From Mycetocola_A sp015752285 (GTDB taxonomy: Bacteria > Actinomycetota > Actinomycetes > Actinomycetales > Microbacteriaceae), in the NCBI RefSeq assembly GCF_015752285.1, contig NZ_JADOUY010000003.1, forward strand, positions 124,001 to 188,000: DNA of 64,000 nt, given 5' to 3'. This document shows positions 42,360 through 51,291 of this stretch, in pieces (positions within the stretch are counted from its first letter, which is position 1; every line of letters starts with the position of its first letter). Below the pieces are notes generated by a model that worked only from the letters and a program-made list of their open reading frames with translations, did not search any database and had not been told where the DNA came from. The translations under genes and the position numbers were made by a program.

Positions 42360-42691
42360 TTCTCTCTTCCCTTCTGGAGTGTGAAGTAGGCGTCGAGACC
42401 GTCGAGTCGACGTTCCCAGAGCCGCTGGTAGAAGCTGATCCATGCCATCACGTCGTCCAATCGCTCAGTGCCGAGCCGGCACTGTCTGGACCGCCCGACC
42501 TTCTCGGTGACGACGAGCCCTGCTTCTTCGAGCACGGCGATGTGCTTCTTCATGCCCGTCAGCGTCATGCCGGCGGGTCCGGCGAGTTCCCCGACGGTTG
42601 CCGGACCTTCACCGAGCCGGGTCAGGATGCCGCGTCGCGTGACATCAGACAGGGCGGAGAAGGTGCGGTCGAGAACCTGTTCATGAACCAT
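42356..42691 (-). CDS. ArsR-family regulator
   Basis: A 111-residue winged-helix regulator. TFSALSDVTRRGILTRLGEG, then a recognition helix MTLTGMKKHIAVLEEAGLV, and wing VGRSRQCRLG are clear. It lacks ArsR metal-binding cysteine pairs, so it belongs to the non-metal branch found with SRPBCC/DUF1801 genes. The start is uncertain: ATG 42691 lies inside a GAACCA-TG-TGGTTC palindrome, and ATG 42703 is four codons earlier; neither has a good ribosome site, so a leaderless message is possible. Confidence 0.85.
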   Translation of the reverse strand: MVHEQVLDRTFSALSDVTRRGILTRLGEGPATVGELAGPAGMTLTGMKKHIAVLEEAGLVVTEKVGRSRQCRLGTERLDDVMAWISFYQRLWERRLDGLDAYFTLQKGREK

Positions 42692-42698
42692 GTGGTTC
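42685..42698. promoter_or_regulatory. Candidate ArsR operator overlapping its own start
   Basis: Perfect palindrome GAACCATGTGGTTC. More GAACC/GGTTC words follow at 42711-42755, suggesting several half-sites for autoregulation. Confidence 0.5.
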
Positions 42699-42884
42699 AG
42701 CATATGACACTGAACCGATAAGTTCAATGGGTTCGGTGAACCCCTTGTGTCTGGTTGCGAACGTGGCACTATAACTTCGCCGACGGCATCCGTCGACCCT
42801 CTCGGCGCAGACGGTGCGAGCGACGACTCTTGTATCTCCGACGCCACGAGTGCCTCGGATGTTCCAGCAGAGTGAGGCAACGAC

Positions 42885-44000
42885 ATGACGACCGACGAGA
42901 AGAGCAGCGGCAAGGGCCGCGAAGACAGCGTGGCGAAAGCTCAGCACGCGCCGGATCCCGACGATTCCCGCAAGCCGGATGACCCGACGGATGTGAAGAA
43001 GCCGTCGTGGGGATACGTGATCAAGCGCACCCTGCGGGAGTTCGGCCGTGACAAGTGCACGACTCTCGCGGCAGCGCTGACGTACTACGCCGTGTTGGCG
43101 ATCTTCCCGGCCCTGCTTGCGCTGATGTCACTCATCGGGCTGTTCGGTCAGGCGGAGCAGACCACACAGATGCTGTTGCAGATCGTCGAAAGCGTGGGGG
43201 ACGCCTCGACAGCCGAGACACTGCGCCAGCCGATCGAGCAGCTCGCCAGCTCACAGGGGGCAGGACTTGCCCTCGTGCTCGGGCTTCTCGGGGCGATCTG
43301 GTCGGCATCCGGCTATGTGAGTGCCTTCAGCCAGGCGATGAACCAGGTGTACGAGATCGACGAGGGCCGGCCGTTCTGGAAGCTGCGCCCGACCGTGCTG
43401 CTCATCACGATCGTGTTGCTCGTGATCGCCGTGCTCATCGTGCTGCTGCTTATCGTCTCCGGACCGATTGCCGAGGCGATCGGCAACGCGATCGGTCTGG
43501 GCGAGGTCGCCCTGACGATCTGGTCGATCGCCAAGTGGCCGGTGATCGCATTGCTCGCCATTCTCATGGTGGCCGTGCTCTATTACGGCACCCCGAATGT
43601 GAAGCAGCCGAAGTTCAAGTGGATGACCCTGGGTGCGTTCATCGCACTCCTTGTCATGGCGCTCGCCACCGTCGCATTCTTCTTCTACGTGACGAACTTC
43701 TCGAGCTACCAGAAAACTTACGGGAGCATCGCCGGCGTCATCGTCATGCTGCTCTGGCTGTGGATCGTCAACCTGTCGCTGCTGTTCGGTGCGGAGTTCG
43801 ACGCCGAGATGGAACGCGGTCGTCAGCTCCAGGGCGGTATCGAAGCCGAGGATGCGCTGCAGCTGCCGCCGCGCGACACCAAGGCGAGCGAGAAGAAGCA
43901 GCAGAAGGAACAGGAAGACATCGACGCCGGCCGTAAGTTGCGCGAAACCGAGGGGGAGTCCCGCGACACCGAGGGTGACACTCGCCGCTCGCGCCGGTAA
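42885..44000 (+). CDS. YihY/UPF0761-family inner-membrane protein
   Basis: A 371-residue protein of the YihY family (once misnamed ribonuclease BN). A ~45-residue charged N-tail leads into the signature DKCTTLAAALTYYAVLAIFP near 56-75, then about six helices. The last helix VMLLWLWIVNLSLLFGAEFD near 285-305 is also diagnostic. The C-terminal 60 residues are highly charged (Lys/Glu/Arg) and probably disordered in the cytoplasm. It is monocistronic; function unknown. Confidence 0.88.
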   Translation: MTTDEKSSGKGREDSVAKAQHAPDPDDSRKPDDPTDVKKPSWGYVIKRTLREFGRDKCTTLAAALTYYAVLAIFPALLALMSLIGLFGQAEQTTQMLLQIVESVGDASTAETLRQPIEQLASSQGAGLALVLGLLGAIWSASGYVSAFSQAMNQVYEIDEGRPFWKLRPTVLLITIVLLVIAVLIVLLLIVSGPIAEAIGNAIGLGEVALTIWSIAKWPVIALLAILMVAVLYYGTPNVKQPKFKWMTLGAFIALLVMALATVAFFFYVTNFSSYQKTYGSIAGVIVMLLWLWIVNLSLLFGAEFDAEMERGRQLQGGIEAEDALQLPPRDTKASEKKQQKEQEDIDAGRKLRETEGESRDTEGDTRRSRR

Positions 44001-44099
44001 GTCTTCGTCGGGTGTTGCAGCTCCCAGCGCGGCTGCGCTACCCGACGAAGGTGAGGGTGGGATGCCGCATGCCCCGTTCGCGCCGTGAATAATGGGCGC

Positions 44100-44885
44100 A
44101 TGCCTCTGCTCCCCGAGTCGCCCGCTCCACGTTTCGTGCTCGCGCGCGACAACATCCGCATCGCCACCTATGAGTTCGGCGACCCGGACGGCATCCCGGT
44201 CGTCGCCGTGCACGGCTTCGCCTCGGCTGGACTGCTCAACTGGCACCTCTCCGGCTGGACACGCGTGCTCACCCGCGCCGGATTCCGCGTGCTTGCCATT
44301 GACCAGCGCGGGCACGGGGCGAGCAGTAAACCGCACGACCCGGATGCATACACGATGCCGCTTCTCGTCGACGACCTGCTCGACGTGCTCGACACGTTCA
44401 TGCTCGACGAAACGTTCTTCGTCGGCTATTCGCTCGGCGCGCGCGTCGGCTGGCAGGCCTCGATCGACCTGCCCGGCCGGATCACCAAAGCAGTGCTCGG
44501 CGGCATCCCTGACGGGGATCCACTCACCCGGTTCCGCGTCGACGAAGCTCGCGCCTGCCTCGAAACGGGCAACGCCCCCACCGACAAACTGACCGCCGCG
44601 TACGTGAAGATGGCCAGCGGCATCCGGGGCAACGATCTCGCAGCGCTCATCTCGCTCGTCGAGGGGATGCGCGGCGGCGTCCAGCCCGACCCCGCGAATC
44701 CGCCGCAGCAGCCGGTGTTGTTCGCCACCGGAACAGAGGATGCCATCCTCGAGAAGTCGCGGACGCTCGCCGGCGCGGCCCCGCACGGCACGTTCTATGA
44801 GATCCCCGGGCGCAACCACTTCAACGCGCCCACCTCGAAGGACTTTCGCGAAGCGGCACTCGGGTTCCTCAGCGCAGGGGAGTGA
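44100..44885 (+). CDS. Alpha/beta-hydrolase
   Basis: A 261-residue alpha/beta-fold hydrolase. The oxyanion region is VHGFAS near 38, the nucleophile elbow GYSLGA near 104, and the catalytic His is in GRNHFNAP near the end. DQRGHGAS near 62 is typical of esterase/haloperoxidase-like members. The ATG at 44100 is preferred over an upstream GTG because AATAAT, a -10-like hexamer, ends 6 nt before it; the message may be leaderless. Substrate unknown. Confidence 0.87.
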   Translation: MPLLPESPAPRFVLARDNIRIATYEFGDPDGIPVVAVHGFASAGLLNWHLSGWTRVLTRAGFRVLAIDQRGHGASSKPHDPDAYTMPLLVDDLLDVLDTFMLDETFFVGYSLGARVGWQASIDLPGRITKAVLGGIPDGDPLTRFRVDEARACLETGNAPTDKLTAAYVKMASGIRGNDLAALISLVEGMRGGVQPDPANPPQQPVLFATGTEDAILEKSRTLAGAAPHGTFYEIPGRNHFNAPTSKDFREAALGFLSAGE

Positions 44886-44988
44886 CGCGCGAGCCCGGCG
44901 CACCACTGCCTAAGCCGAAAATCGCGTCGCGCGCAAGGGGCTGCCTTCGGTGCGCGCAACAGGGGCCGTCGGCTTTATGGTGAGTGCC

Positions 44989-45804
44989 ATGTCACACGCA
45001 TCTTCCGCGGCATCCGCCCGCTCAACCGCCTCCCGCCTGCAAGACAACCACGCCTTCCAGCTGGCTGCCCGCGGCGGGTATGCGGTCAACGGCCTTCTGC
45101 ACATTCTCATCGGCGGTATCGCCCTCAGCGTCGCGTTCGGTTCCGGCGGCGAGGCCGACCAGGGTGGCGCACTCAGCGGACTCGCCTCGAGCCCCGGCGG
45201 TATCTTTCTGCTCTGGGTCGTGACGATCGGCCTGTGGGCGCTCGGGCTGTTCCAGGTGCTCGAGGCGTTCCTCGTGCGCGGTTCAGGCAAGGATGCCTGG
45301 GCCGACCGCGCCAAGGAAGGCGGCAAGGCCGTCGCATACTTGGCCATCGGTTTCTCGGCGTTCAACGTGGCGATGGGGGGCGGCAGCAGCAGTTCGGGCC
45401 AGAGCCAGGGGCTCACCGCTCAGCTGCTCGCGTCGCCCGGTGGTGTCTTCGTCGTCGTGCTGCTCGGGCTCGGGGTGATCGCCGTCGGCGTGTACTTCGT
45501 CGTCAAGGGCGCCAGGAAGAAGTTCCTCCAGGACATCAACCTTCCCGCAGGCAAGACCGGTCGCACCGTCACCAGGCTCGGTCAGGTCGGCTACATCGCG
45601 AAGGGCGTCGCGATCGTGGTCGTCGGAATCCTGTTCTGTGTTGCCGCAATCACGTCTGACCCCAGCGAAGCCACCGGCCTCGACGGTGCGCTGAAAACCC
45701 TCGCTGAACTGCCGCTCGGTGCGGTCATCCTCTCGGTGGTCGCGCTCGGGCTCATCGCCTACGGTGTGTACTGCTTCGCGCGCGCCCGGTACGCGCGGCT
45801 CTAG
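44989..45804 (+). CDS. DUF1206 membrane protein
   Basis: A 271-residue protein with six membrane helices in three repeated hairpins, the DUF1206 layout: AARGGYAVNGLLHILIGGIA, then a unit near 100, and RLGQVGYIAKGVAIVVVGIL. The ATG at 44989 follows a -10-like TATGGT by 7 nt, suggesting leaderless translation. It is common in actinobacteria; function unknown. Confidence 0.85.
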   Translation: MSHASSAASARSTASRLQDNHAFQLAARGGYAVNGLLHILIGGIALSVAFGSGGEADQGGALSGLASSPGGIFLLWVVTIGLWALGLFQVLEAFLVRGSGKDAWADRAKEGGKAVAYLAIGFSAFNVAMGGGSSSSGQSQGLTAQLLASPGGVFVVVLLGLGVIAVGVYFVVKGARKKFLQDINLPAGKTGRTVTRLGQVGYIAKGVAIVVVGILFCVAAITSDPSEATGLDGALKTLAELPLGAVILSVVALGLIAYGVYCFARARYARL

Positions 45805-46233
45805 GTCGCGGCCACGGCGCGGGCTCACTCCTGGGCTCACGCGCCCGGTGGAACGACAAAAAGGGTCATCGTTCGTTGGGATTGACAGCCGTTTGTGTCG
45901 TTTGGAGTGACGGATGCTGCGGGGCCGGTCGCGATGCGCGGATGCGCGGATGCGCCGGTGCAACGACGAAAAGGGTCGTCGTTCGTGGGAATCGGCAGCC
46001 GTTTGTGTCGTTTGGAGCGACGGATGCTGCGGGGCCGGTCGCGATGCGCGGATGCGCCGGTGGAACGACAAAAAGGGTCGCCGTGTGTCGGGTTGTGCAG
46101 CCGTTCGTGTCGTTTGCCGATGCCGCGAGGCATCCGTTGGTCGTTTGCGGGTGGCGGATGCCGCGATGCCGCCTCCGAGACCGGATGCCCCCACTCACCG
46201 CACGGAGTAGAGTGCGGCGCAGAGGGAGGCAGC
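45805..46233. other. Gene-free region dominated by the hairpin array
   Basis: No supported gene. Open frames here encode repetitive Arg/Ala-rich peptides generated by the tandem repeat. Near its end lie a -10-like TAGAGT (46207-46212) and the ribosome site for the zinc-finger gene. Confidence 0.6.
45846..46115. repeat. Tandem array of a 102-110-bp hairpin-bearing repeat
   Basis: Units start at 45846, 45956 and 46058 (the last partial and more diverged). Each begins CGGTGGAACGACAAAAAGGG and later has CAGCCGTTTGTGTCGTTTGG; the AACGACAAAAA and TTTGTGTCGTT parts can pair. The first unit is 8 nt longer because GATGCGCG is repeated. It lies after the DUF1206 gene, so it may act as a series of terminators. 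Confidence 0.8.
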
Positions 46234-46596
46234 ATGGCCGACAACTCGCTGACAACCGGCATCGACACGAGCGTGCCGCCCGACGGGAGCATCTGTCTCG
46301 ACTGCGAAGCCGACGGCGGCTGGTGGGTCCACCTGCGGAGGTGCGCCCAGTGCGGACACATCGGATGTTGCGACAACTCGCCCGCGAAGCACGCGACCGC
46401 GCACTTCGCCGTGACGGGGCATCCGGCCATGCAGAGCTTCGAACCCGACGAGAACTGGTTCTGGAGCTACCCACTCAAGCTGCGCTTCCACGGCCCGAAG
46501 CTCGCCGAGCCGCGCAGCCGCCCCATCGACCAGCCGTCGCCCGGCCCGGCCGATCGCGTGCCAGACAACTGGCGCGACCTGATCGGGCCGCACTGA
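46234..46596 (+). CDS. UBP-type zinc-finger protein
   Basis: A 120-residue protein made almost entirely of a ZnF-UBP fold. The zinc ligands are visible: CLDCEADGG, CAQCGHIGCC, then HATAHFAVTGHP. The aromatic WFWSY that packs the ubiquitin-tail pocket in eukaryotic members follows. Bacterial copies are stand-alone and their partner is unknown. The ATG at 46234 follows GGGAGG. The stop overlaps the NnrE start by 1 nt. Confidence 0.87.
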   Translation: MADNSLTTGIDTSVPPDGSICLDCEADGGWWVHLRRCAQCGHIGCCDNSPAKHATAHFAVTGHPAMQSFEPDENWFWSYPLKLRFHGPKLAEPRSRPIDQPSPGPADRVPDNWRDLIGPH

Positions 46597-47267
46597 TGGA
46601 GGCGTTCACGGCGGCGCAGATCCGGGCCGCTGAGGAACTCTTGCTGGCGGCAGGAGTTCCGCTCATGCAGCGGGCTGCCGCCGCGCTCGCTCGCGAGATC
46701 CGGCTCCTGCTTCCCACCGATCGACCCGGCCGGGTTCTGCTGCTCGTCGGTCCGGGCAACAACGGAGGAGACGCGCTGTTCGCGGGCGCCGAGCTCGCGG
46801 CGGGCGGTACCGCGGTCACCGTCGTGTCCACATCCGACCGCATGCACGAATCCGGGCGAGTGGCAGCCGAAGCCGCCGGCGTGCGGATGCTGTCGCCCGC
46901 CTCGCCGACGGACGCCGCAGCATCCGTCGCCCGCAACTGCGACGTGGTCGTCGACGGGATTCTCGGCACCGGGACGAGTTCCAGCCCAGCCCTGCGGGGT
47001 CGCGCACGGGAGATCGTGGCGGCGCTGCTGCCGGTGCTCGCGGACGATGACGCGCCGGTCGTCGTCGCGGTCGACCTGCCGAGCGGCGTGCATCCGGACG
47101 ACGGATCGGTGCCGGACCCGACGGTTCTCTGTGCCGACGTCACGGTCACGTTCGGGGCCTGCAAGACCGGGTTGCTGATCGGGCCGGCTGCCGATTACGC
47201 CGGCCGGATCGTCGTGGTCGACATCGGGCTCGGGCCGGAACTCGACCGGGTGGCGCGCGGGGGCTGA
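46596..47267 (+). CDS. nnrE: NAD(P)H-hydrate epimerase (YjeF N-terminal domain)
   Basis: A 223-residue epimerase that interconverts R and S forms of damaged NAD(P)H hydrates. VLLLVGPGNNGGDALFAGAEL near 45-65 binds the nucleotide, ILGTGTSS near 125 and VAVDLPSGVHPDDG near 155 complete the site. The usual bacterial protein is a fusion with the ATP/ADP-dependent dehydratase; here only the epimerase half exists and no dehydratase is next to it, so that enzyme must be encoded elsewhere. Its ATG shares one base with the zinc-finger stop (TGATG). Confidence 0.9.
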   Translation: MEAFTAAQIRAAEELLLAAGVPLMQRAAAALAREIRLLLPTDRPGRVLLLVGPGNNGGDALFAGAELAAGGTAVTVVSTSDRMHESGRVAAEAAGVRMLSPASPTDAAASVARNCDVVVDGILGTGTSSSPALRGRAREIVAALLPVLADDDAPVVVAVDLPSGVHPDDGSVPDPTVLCADVTVTFGACKTGLLIGPAADYAGRIVVVDIGLGPELDRVARGG

Positions 47268-47307
47268 CGCCGGGCATCCGCTCGCAGGATCCTGCCGCTA
47301 CCGAGCT

Positions 47308-47420
47308 ACAAATTCAGGAGATTCTGCCCCCTGAGCTGCAAATTCAGGAGATTCTCGGGACACGCCGCGTGTGAGCGCTCCCAGACCGGCGTGTCGCACC
47401 GATCTCCTGAATTTGCAGTC
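47308..47420. repeat. Palindromic repeat family 2, half copy plus copy 1
   Basis: A half element CAAATTCAGGAGATTCTG (47309-47326) precedes a full one from about 47338: GCAAATTCAGGAGATTCT, GACACGCCG, a ~20-nt loop, CGGCGTGTCGC, and GATCTCCTGAATTTGCAG. Outer and inner arms are both inverted, giving a long two-part hairpin. Confidence 0.85.
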
Positions 47421-47524
47421 CGCTTCTGACACGCAGAACGACGGATGCCCCCGGACGGCGAATAATGGGGAGTGCCGTCGCGGGCAACCGGTTCGCGGTG
47501 CGGCGAACGTTGGAGCTCTCCGTC

Positions 47525-48298
47525 ATGACCACCACCCGCACCTACTCCCGCTACGTCGCACTCGGCGACAGCTTCACCGAGGGCGTCGGCGACGAACTGC
47601 CCGACGGACGGGTGCGGGGCTGGGCCGACTTCGTGGCGCTGGGGCTGCAGGCATCCGCTCCGGAACCGATCGGGTACGCCAACCTCGCCATCCGCGGGCG
47701 CAAGCTGGCCCCGATCATCGCCGAACAGCTCGAACCGGCCCTGGCTCTCGATCCCGACCTCATCACCTTCAACGGCGGAGGCAACGACATCATGCGCCCG
47801 CGCGTCTCGATCGGGTGGGTCGTCGACGAGACAGTGAAACTCGTGCAGCGCGCGCTCCAGCATCCCGATCTGCACGTCGTCGTGCTGGCCGGCGCGAACC
47901 CGTCGCGGCACCTCCCGCTCGGCGGATTGATGCAACGCCGTGGCGACCAGCTGGCGGATGCCGTGCTCACGGCCCTCAGCGCGACAACGGTCACGCTCGT
48001 CAACAACTGGGGAGACGAGACGCTCACCGAGGGGCGCTATTGGTCGAGCGACAAGCTGCACCTCAACGCGCTCGGCCACGCCCGGGTCGCATCGAATGTG
48101 CTGACGGCGCTCGGAGTTCCGGTCCCGGAGGAGTGGGGCGTCGACGAGGTCGCCGCGGCAGGATCCGGCCCGCGCTCCCGCAACACCGCCGCGTACTACC
48201 GCGAGTTCGTGCTGCCGTGGATCGGGCGCCGGGTCACCGGTCGCTCATCGGGGGATGGGCGCGAGCCCAAGCGCGCCACGCTCCTGCCGGTCGACTGA
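47525..48298 (+). CDS. GDSL/SGNH-hydrolase (esterase)
   Basis: A 257-residue SGNH hydrolase. Block I is YVALGDSFTEGVGD with nucleophile Ser16, block II holds ANLAIRGRK, block III FNGGGNDI with the oxyanion Asn, and block V DKLHLNALGH with the Asp/His pair. There is no signal peptide, so it is cytoplasmic. The ATG at 47525 follows TTGGAG; an AATAAT -10-like hexamer at 47461-47466 may give the transcript start. Substrate unknown. Confidence 0.9.
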   Translation: MTTTRTYSRYVALGDSFTEGVGDELPDGRVRGWADFVALGLQASAPEPIGYANLAIRGRKLAPIIAEQLEPALALDPDLITFNGGGNDIMRPRVSIGWVVDETVKLVQRALQHPDLHVVVLAGANPSRHLPLGGLMQRRGDQLADAVLTALSATTVTLVNNWGDETLTEGRYWSSDKLHLNALGHARVASNVLTALGVPVPEEWGVDEVAAAGSGPRSRNTAAYYREFVLPWIGRRVTGRSSGDGREPKRATLLPVD

Positions 48299-48460
48299 GA
48301 ACGGATGCCGTGCCCGCTCACCCCGTGAACCCACCCCAGGGGTGCCAGGTGAGTAGGTCCGAAACACGTGAAGAGGTCGGCACGGGTCAGCACAGCGGCC
48401 GCCCTGCCCTCCCACTAGTCTGATCACAATGTGCCACGCGCACCGGGGGAGGATCGCATC

Positions 48461-49393
48461 GTGAGTCTGGGGGACGTCACCGTGTCTGCGGTCGCTCGCC
48501 GACGCATCCGCTCGTTCTCCGCCACCGCCTGGATCGCCGGTGCCCTCGTCATGGCCGGGGTCGGCTACAACACGTATGTCGCCGTCGGTTTCGGTGAGAA
48601 CGGATTCGCTCTGATGGGCGACGCCCGCAACCCGTGGCAGCAGGAGAACCCCACTGTATTCGAACCGCAGGGCGACGACGAGTGGGCGGGTGAGGGCAGC
48701 GGGGTCATCCGCATCCCCCAGGCCGAACACGGCCAGGACCCGTACACCGTCTCCCTGACCCAGGGCGAGTACGTCGACGTCTTCGTCACCCGCGTCGAAG
48801 ACCTCAGTGCTCCCGCCGACGAGCGCTGGCCCGACAACATCGGCTACCTCGACGAGGTCGGCGATGAGGTCCTCATCCTCCCGGGCGACGGCGACCTCGA
48901 ACTCTGGGTCCGCACCGACCAGGCCTGGGAATTCACCCTCGCCCAGACCCCGGTCGACGAGATCACCGATGTCTCCAGCGGCAAGGGCGACGCATTTCTG
49001 GTCTACCGCGGGGATGCCGTGAGCGCCCGCCTCATCCACAAGGGCGATGGCATCTTCTTCGTCACCGTTCAGCCGGTCGGCGGCGAAAGCGACCAGCCCG
49101 TCATCGAAACCGGCGAGGTCGACCAGCGCACCTCGTGGAACCCCACGACTGCCGTCTACTTCAGCATCGAATCCGACGAGGAGCGCGGCGCCTGGACGGT
49201 CGACATCGACGAGCTGGCGACGGACGCTCCGACGTCAGACACAGACACCGGCACCGAGACCGACCCGACGGATGCTCCCGCGCCCGACGGCACGCCCCCC
49301 GCGTTCTCCGACCCCACCCCCGCAGCGTTGCCCGCCGTGCCCGCATCGCGGTCGACGGCATCCCGCCCCACGAGAGGAACGCCCAGCGTATGA
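48461..49393 (+). CDS. Membrane-anchored extracytoplasmic protein of unknown function, first gene of the Ycf46/DUF1257 operon
   Basis: A 310-residue protein. An N-terminal cytoplasmic stretch with RRRIRSFS leads into one membrane helix (about 22-44), followed by an acidic, beta-rich extracytoplasmic region and a Pro/Thr/Asp-rich disordered tail (about 250-310). No enzyme motif or known family is recognised. GTG 48461 is preferred, with GGGGAGG about 9 nt upstream; GTG 48431 is possible. Its stop overlaps the AAA ATPase ATG, so it belongs to that operon and may be its membrane or surface component. Confidence 0.65.
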   Translation: MSLGDVTVSAVARRRIRSFSATAWIAGALVMAGVGYNTYVAVGFGENGFALMGDARNPWQQENPTVFEPQGDDEWAGEGSGVIRIPQAEHGQDPYTVSLTQGEYVDVFVTRVEDLSAPADERWPDNIGYLDEVGDEVLILPGDGDLELWVRTDQAWEFTLAQTPVDEITDVSSGKGDAFLVYRGDAVSARLIHKGDGIFFVTVQPVGGESDQPVIETGEVDQRTSWNPTTAVYFSIESDEERGAWTVDIDELATDAPTSDTDTGTETDPTDAPAPDGTPPAFSDPTPAALPAVPASRSTASRPTRGTPSV

Positions 49394-51024
49394 CCTTCAC
49401 CGACACACTCGACCAGGCCTTTAAGGCGCGGCTGCCCCTGCTCTACATCGAGACGAGCGAAGAGGTGCGGGTGCAGGAGGAGATCCTTCGCGCGGCGAAA
49501 GCGCTCCGCCGGCCTCGCGAGGTCTGGACCTGGACGAGCGCCACCGGTCTCATCGATCCGGAGGGGAAGGGCGTCACCAACACGATGACCCCGGCGCGCG
49601 CCCTCGACCACATCGTCGGCATCCCCGAGAACGCCGTGTTCGTGTTCTGCGACCTGCACGCCTATTTCGGGTCGGAGCAGCGCCCCGGCGACCCGGTGAT
49701 CGTGCGCAAGGTGCGCGAAACCGTGCTCGAACTGCGGCACGGAGACGCCGCCAGGGCGCTCATCGTCACCGCCCCGGTGCGCACCATCCCGCCGGAACTC
49801 GACAAACTCACCCACCTGATCGAGTTCCCGCTGCCGGACACGGCTGAGCTCGCGGGCATGCTCGAGACGATGATCGAGAGCAACGCCTCAGGGAGCGGCC
49901 GGATCCGGGTCAAGGCAGACGCCACGACTCTCGAGAGTCTCGTACAGGCTGCCCGCGGCCTGACCATGTCCGAAGCGGAGAACGCGTTCGCCCGCGCGAT
50001 GGTCGACGATGGTGAGCTCACCTCGGACGACATCGGTATCGTCCTCGACGAAAAACGCCAGATCGTCAGCAAGACCGGCCTGCTCGACTTCGTCACCAAA
50101 GCGCTCGACCTCGACTCCGTCGGTGGCCTCAACAACCTCAAACGCTGGCTGTCGCGACGCAAGGGCTCGTGGCTCGACGACGCTCAGGCCTTCGGGCTGC
50201 CATCGCCGAAGGGTGTGCTCATCACCGGTGTTCCCGGCTGTGGAAAGTCGCTCACCGCGAAGGCGATGGCCGCATCGTGGGGGCTCCCGCTGCTCCGCCT
50301 CGACATCGGCCGTATCTTTTCCGGCCTTGTCGGCTCCTCAGAGCAGAACCTCCGCACGGCGCTCGCCACCGCCGAAGCCGTCGCGCCCTGCATCCTCTGG
50401 GTCGATGAGATCGAGAAGGGTTTCTCCAACACCACGGGCAGCGGCGACTCCGGAACCACCGCGAGGGTCTTCGGGTACTTCCTCACCTGGATGCAGGAGA
50501 AGAAGCATCCGGTGTTCGTCGTCGCCACCGCGAACAACATCGACTCCCTCCCACCGGAGTTCATGCGCAAGGGCCGGTTCGACGAGATCTTCTTCGTCGA
50601 CCTCCCCACCGCCGTCGAGCGCCGCGCGATCTGGAGCATCCAGCTCGCCTCAAACGCCACGAGCGCCAACGGCCTCAGCGCGATCGACGCGGATGCCGTC
50701 GAGCGGCTCATCGAGGTCAGCGACAACTACTCAGGGGCCGAGATCGAACAGGCGGTAATCGTGGCGCTGTACGAGGCATTCGCCGAGCGCCGGGCGGTCA
50801 CGACTGCCGACCTCGAAAAAGCGATCACCGACATGATCCCGCTCGCGGTGACGCAGGCCGAAGAAGTGCAGGCGATCCGCGCCTGGGCCGAGGTGCGCGC
50901 CGTGCGCGCCACCGGAAGTGAAGACATCGACGCCGCTGAAGATGCCCAGCTGGTCGGCGCCGCGACCGATGCGGGCAGTGCGGGGCTGTCGAGCCACCGC
51001 GGCGGCCGCACCGTGGACTTCTAG
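49390..51024 (+). CDS. AAA+ ATPase of the Ycf46 family
   Basis: A 544-residue AAA+ protein. The N-terminal ~230 residues form a degenerate AAA-like domain lacking a P-loop, opening with QAFKARLPLLYIETSEE as in Ycf46. The active C-terminal module has Walker A GVPGCGKS (280-287), Walker B ILWVDE (335-340), sensor ATANN near 379-383 and the arginine-finger region MRKGRFDE (392-399). Cyanobacterial and plastid Ycf46 have this plan; its substrate is not established. The ATG overlaps the upstream stop. The company of DUF2997, a radical SAM protein and DUF1257 suggests it remodels or loads a client that is chemically modified. Confidence 0.88.
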   Translation: MTFTDTLDQAFKARLPLLYIETSEEVRVQEEILRAAKALRRPREVWTWTSATGLIDPEGKGVTNTMTPARALDHIVGIPENAVFVFCDLHAYFGSEQRPGDPVIVRKVRETVLELRHGDAARALIVTAPVRTIPPELDKLTHLIEFPLPDTAELAGMLETMIESNASGSGRIRVKADATTLESLVQAARGLTMSEAENAFARAMVDDGELTSDDIGIVLDEKRQIVSKTGLLDFVTKALDLDSVGGLNNLKRWLSRRKGSWLDDAQAFGLPSPKGVLITGVPGCGKSLTAKAMAASWGLPLLRLDIGRIFSGLVGSSEQNLRTALATAEAVAPCILWVDEIEKGFSNTTGSGDSGTTARVFGYFLTWMQEKKHPVFVVATANNIDSLPPEFMRKGRFDEIFFVDLPTAVERRAIWSIQLASNATSANGLSAIDADAVERLIEVSDNYSGAEIEQAVIVALYEAFAERRAVTTADLEKAITDMIPLAVTQAEEVQAIRAWAEVRAVRATGSEDIDAAEDAQLVGAATDAGSAGLSSHRGGRTVDF

Positions 51025-51078
51025 ACCAGCACAGCCGGCCGTCGCCGACGGCATCCCGCTCAAGACAGAGGACAACGC

Positions 51079-51291
51079 ATGGCAGACAAACAACTCATCG
51101 TGCAGGTGAGACCAGACGGCACCGTGCACGCCGAGACCATCGGCATGCACGGTGAGGAATGCCTGGACTACATCGCCGTGCTCGAGAACATGCTCGATGC
51201 CGAAACGACGGCGTCATCGTTCACGGACGCCTACCACCAGGTCGCCGCTGAGGAAAACACCACGGCCCGCAACTGGGACGGCACCCGGTGA
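51079..51291 (+). CDS. DUF2997 small protein
   Basis: A 70-residue protein whose KQLIVQVRPDGTVHAETIGM, then GEECLDYIAVLENML, matches the DUF2997 pattern: a beta-strand pair around a Gly-Thr turn, then Gly-x-x-Cys and a helix. Cys29 is the family's conserved cysteine. The C-terminus is polar and flexible. It lies 54 nt after the AAA gene, and its stop overlaps the radical SAM start (GTGA). Small size and one conserved Cys make it a candidate substrate or carrier for the radical SAM step (inference). Confidence 0.82.
   Translation: MADKQLIVQVRPDGTVHAETIGMHGEECLDYIAVLENMLDAETTASSFTDAYHQVAAEENTTARNWDGTR

Noticed and set aside
43251..44906. A 551-codon minus-strand frame
   Set aside because: It is opposite YihY and the alpha/beta hydrolase, with low-complexity Arg/Asp/His-rich composition.
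45846..46115. Possible CRISPR or phage attachment array
   Set aside because: Whole 102-110-bp units repeat, including the would-be spacers, and there is no integrase or cas gene.
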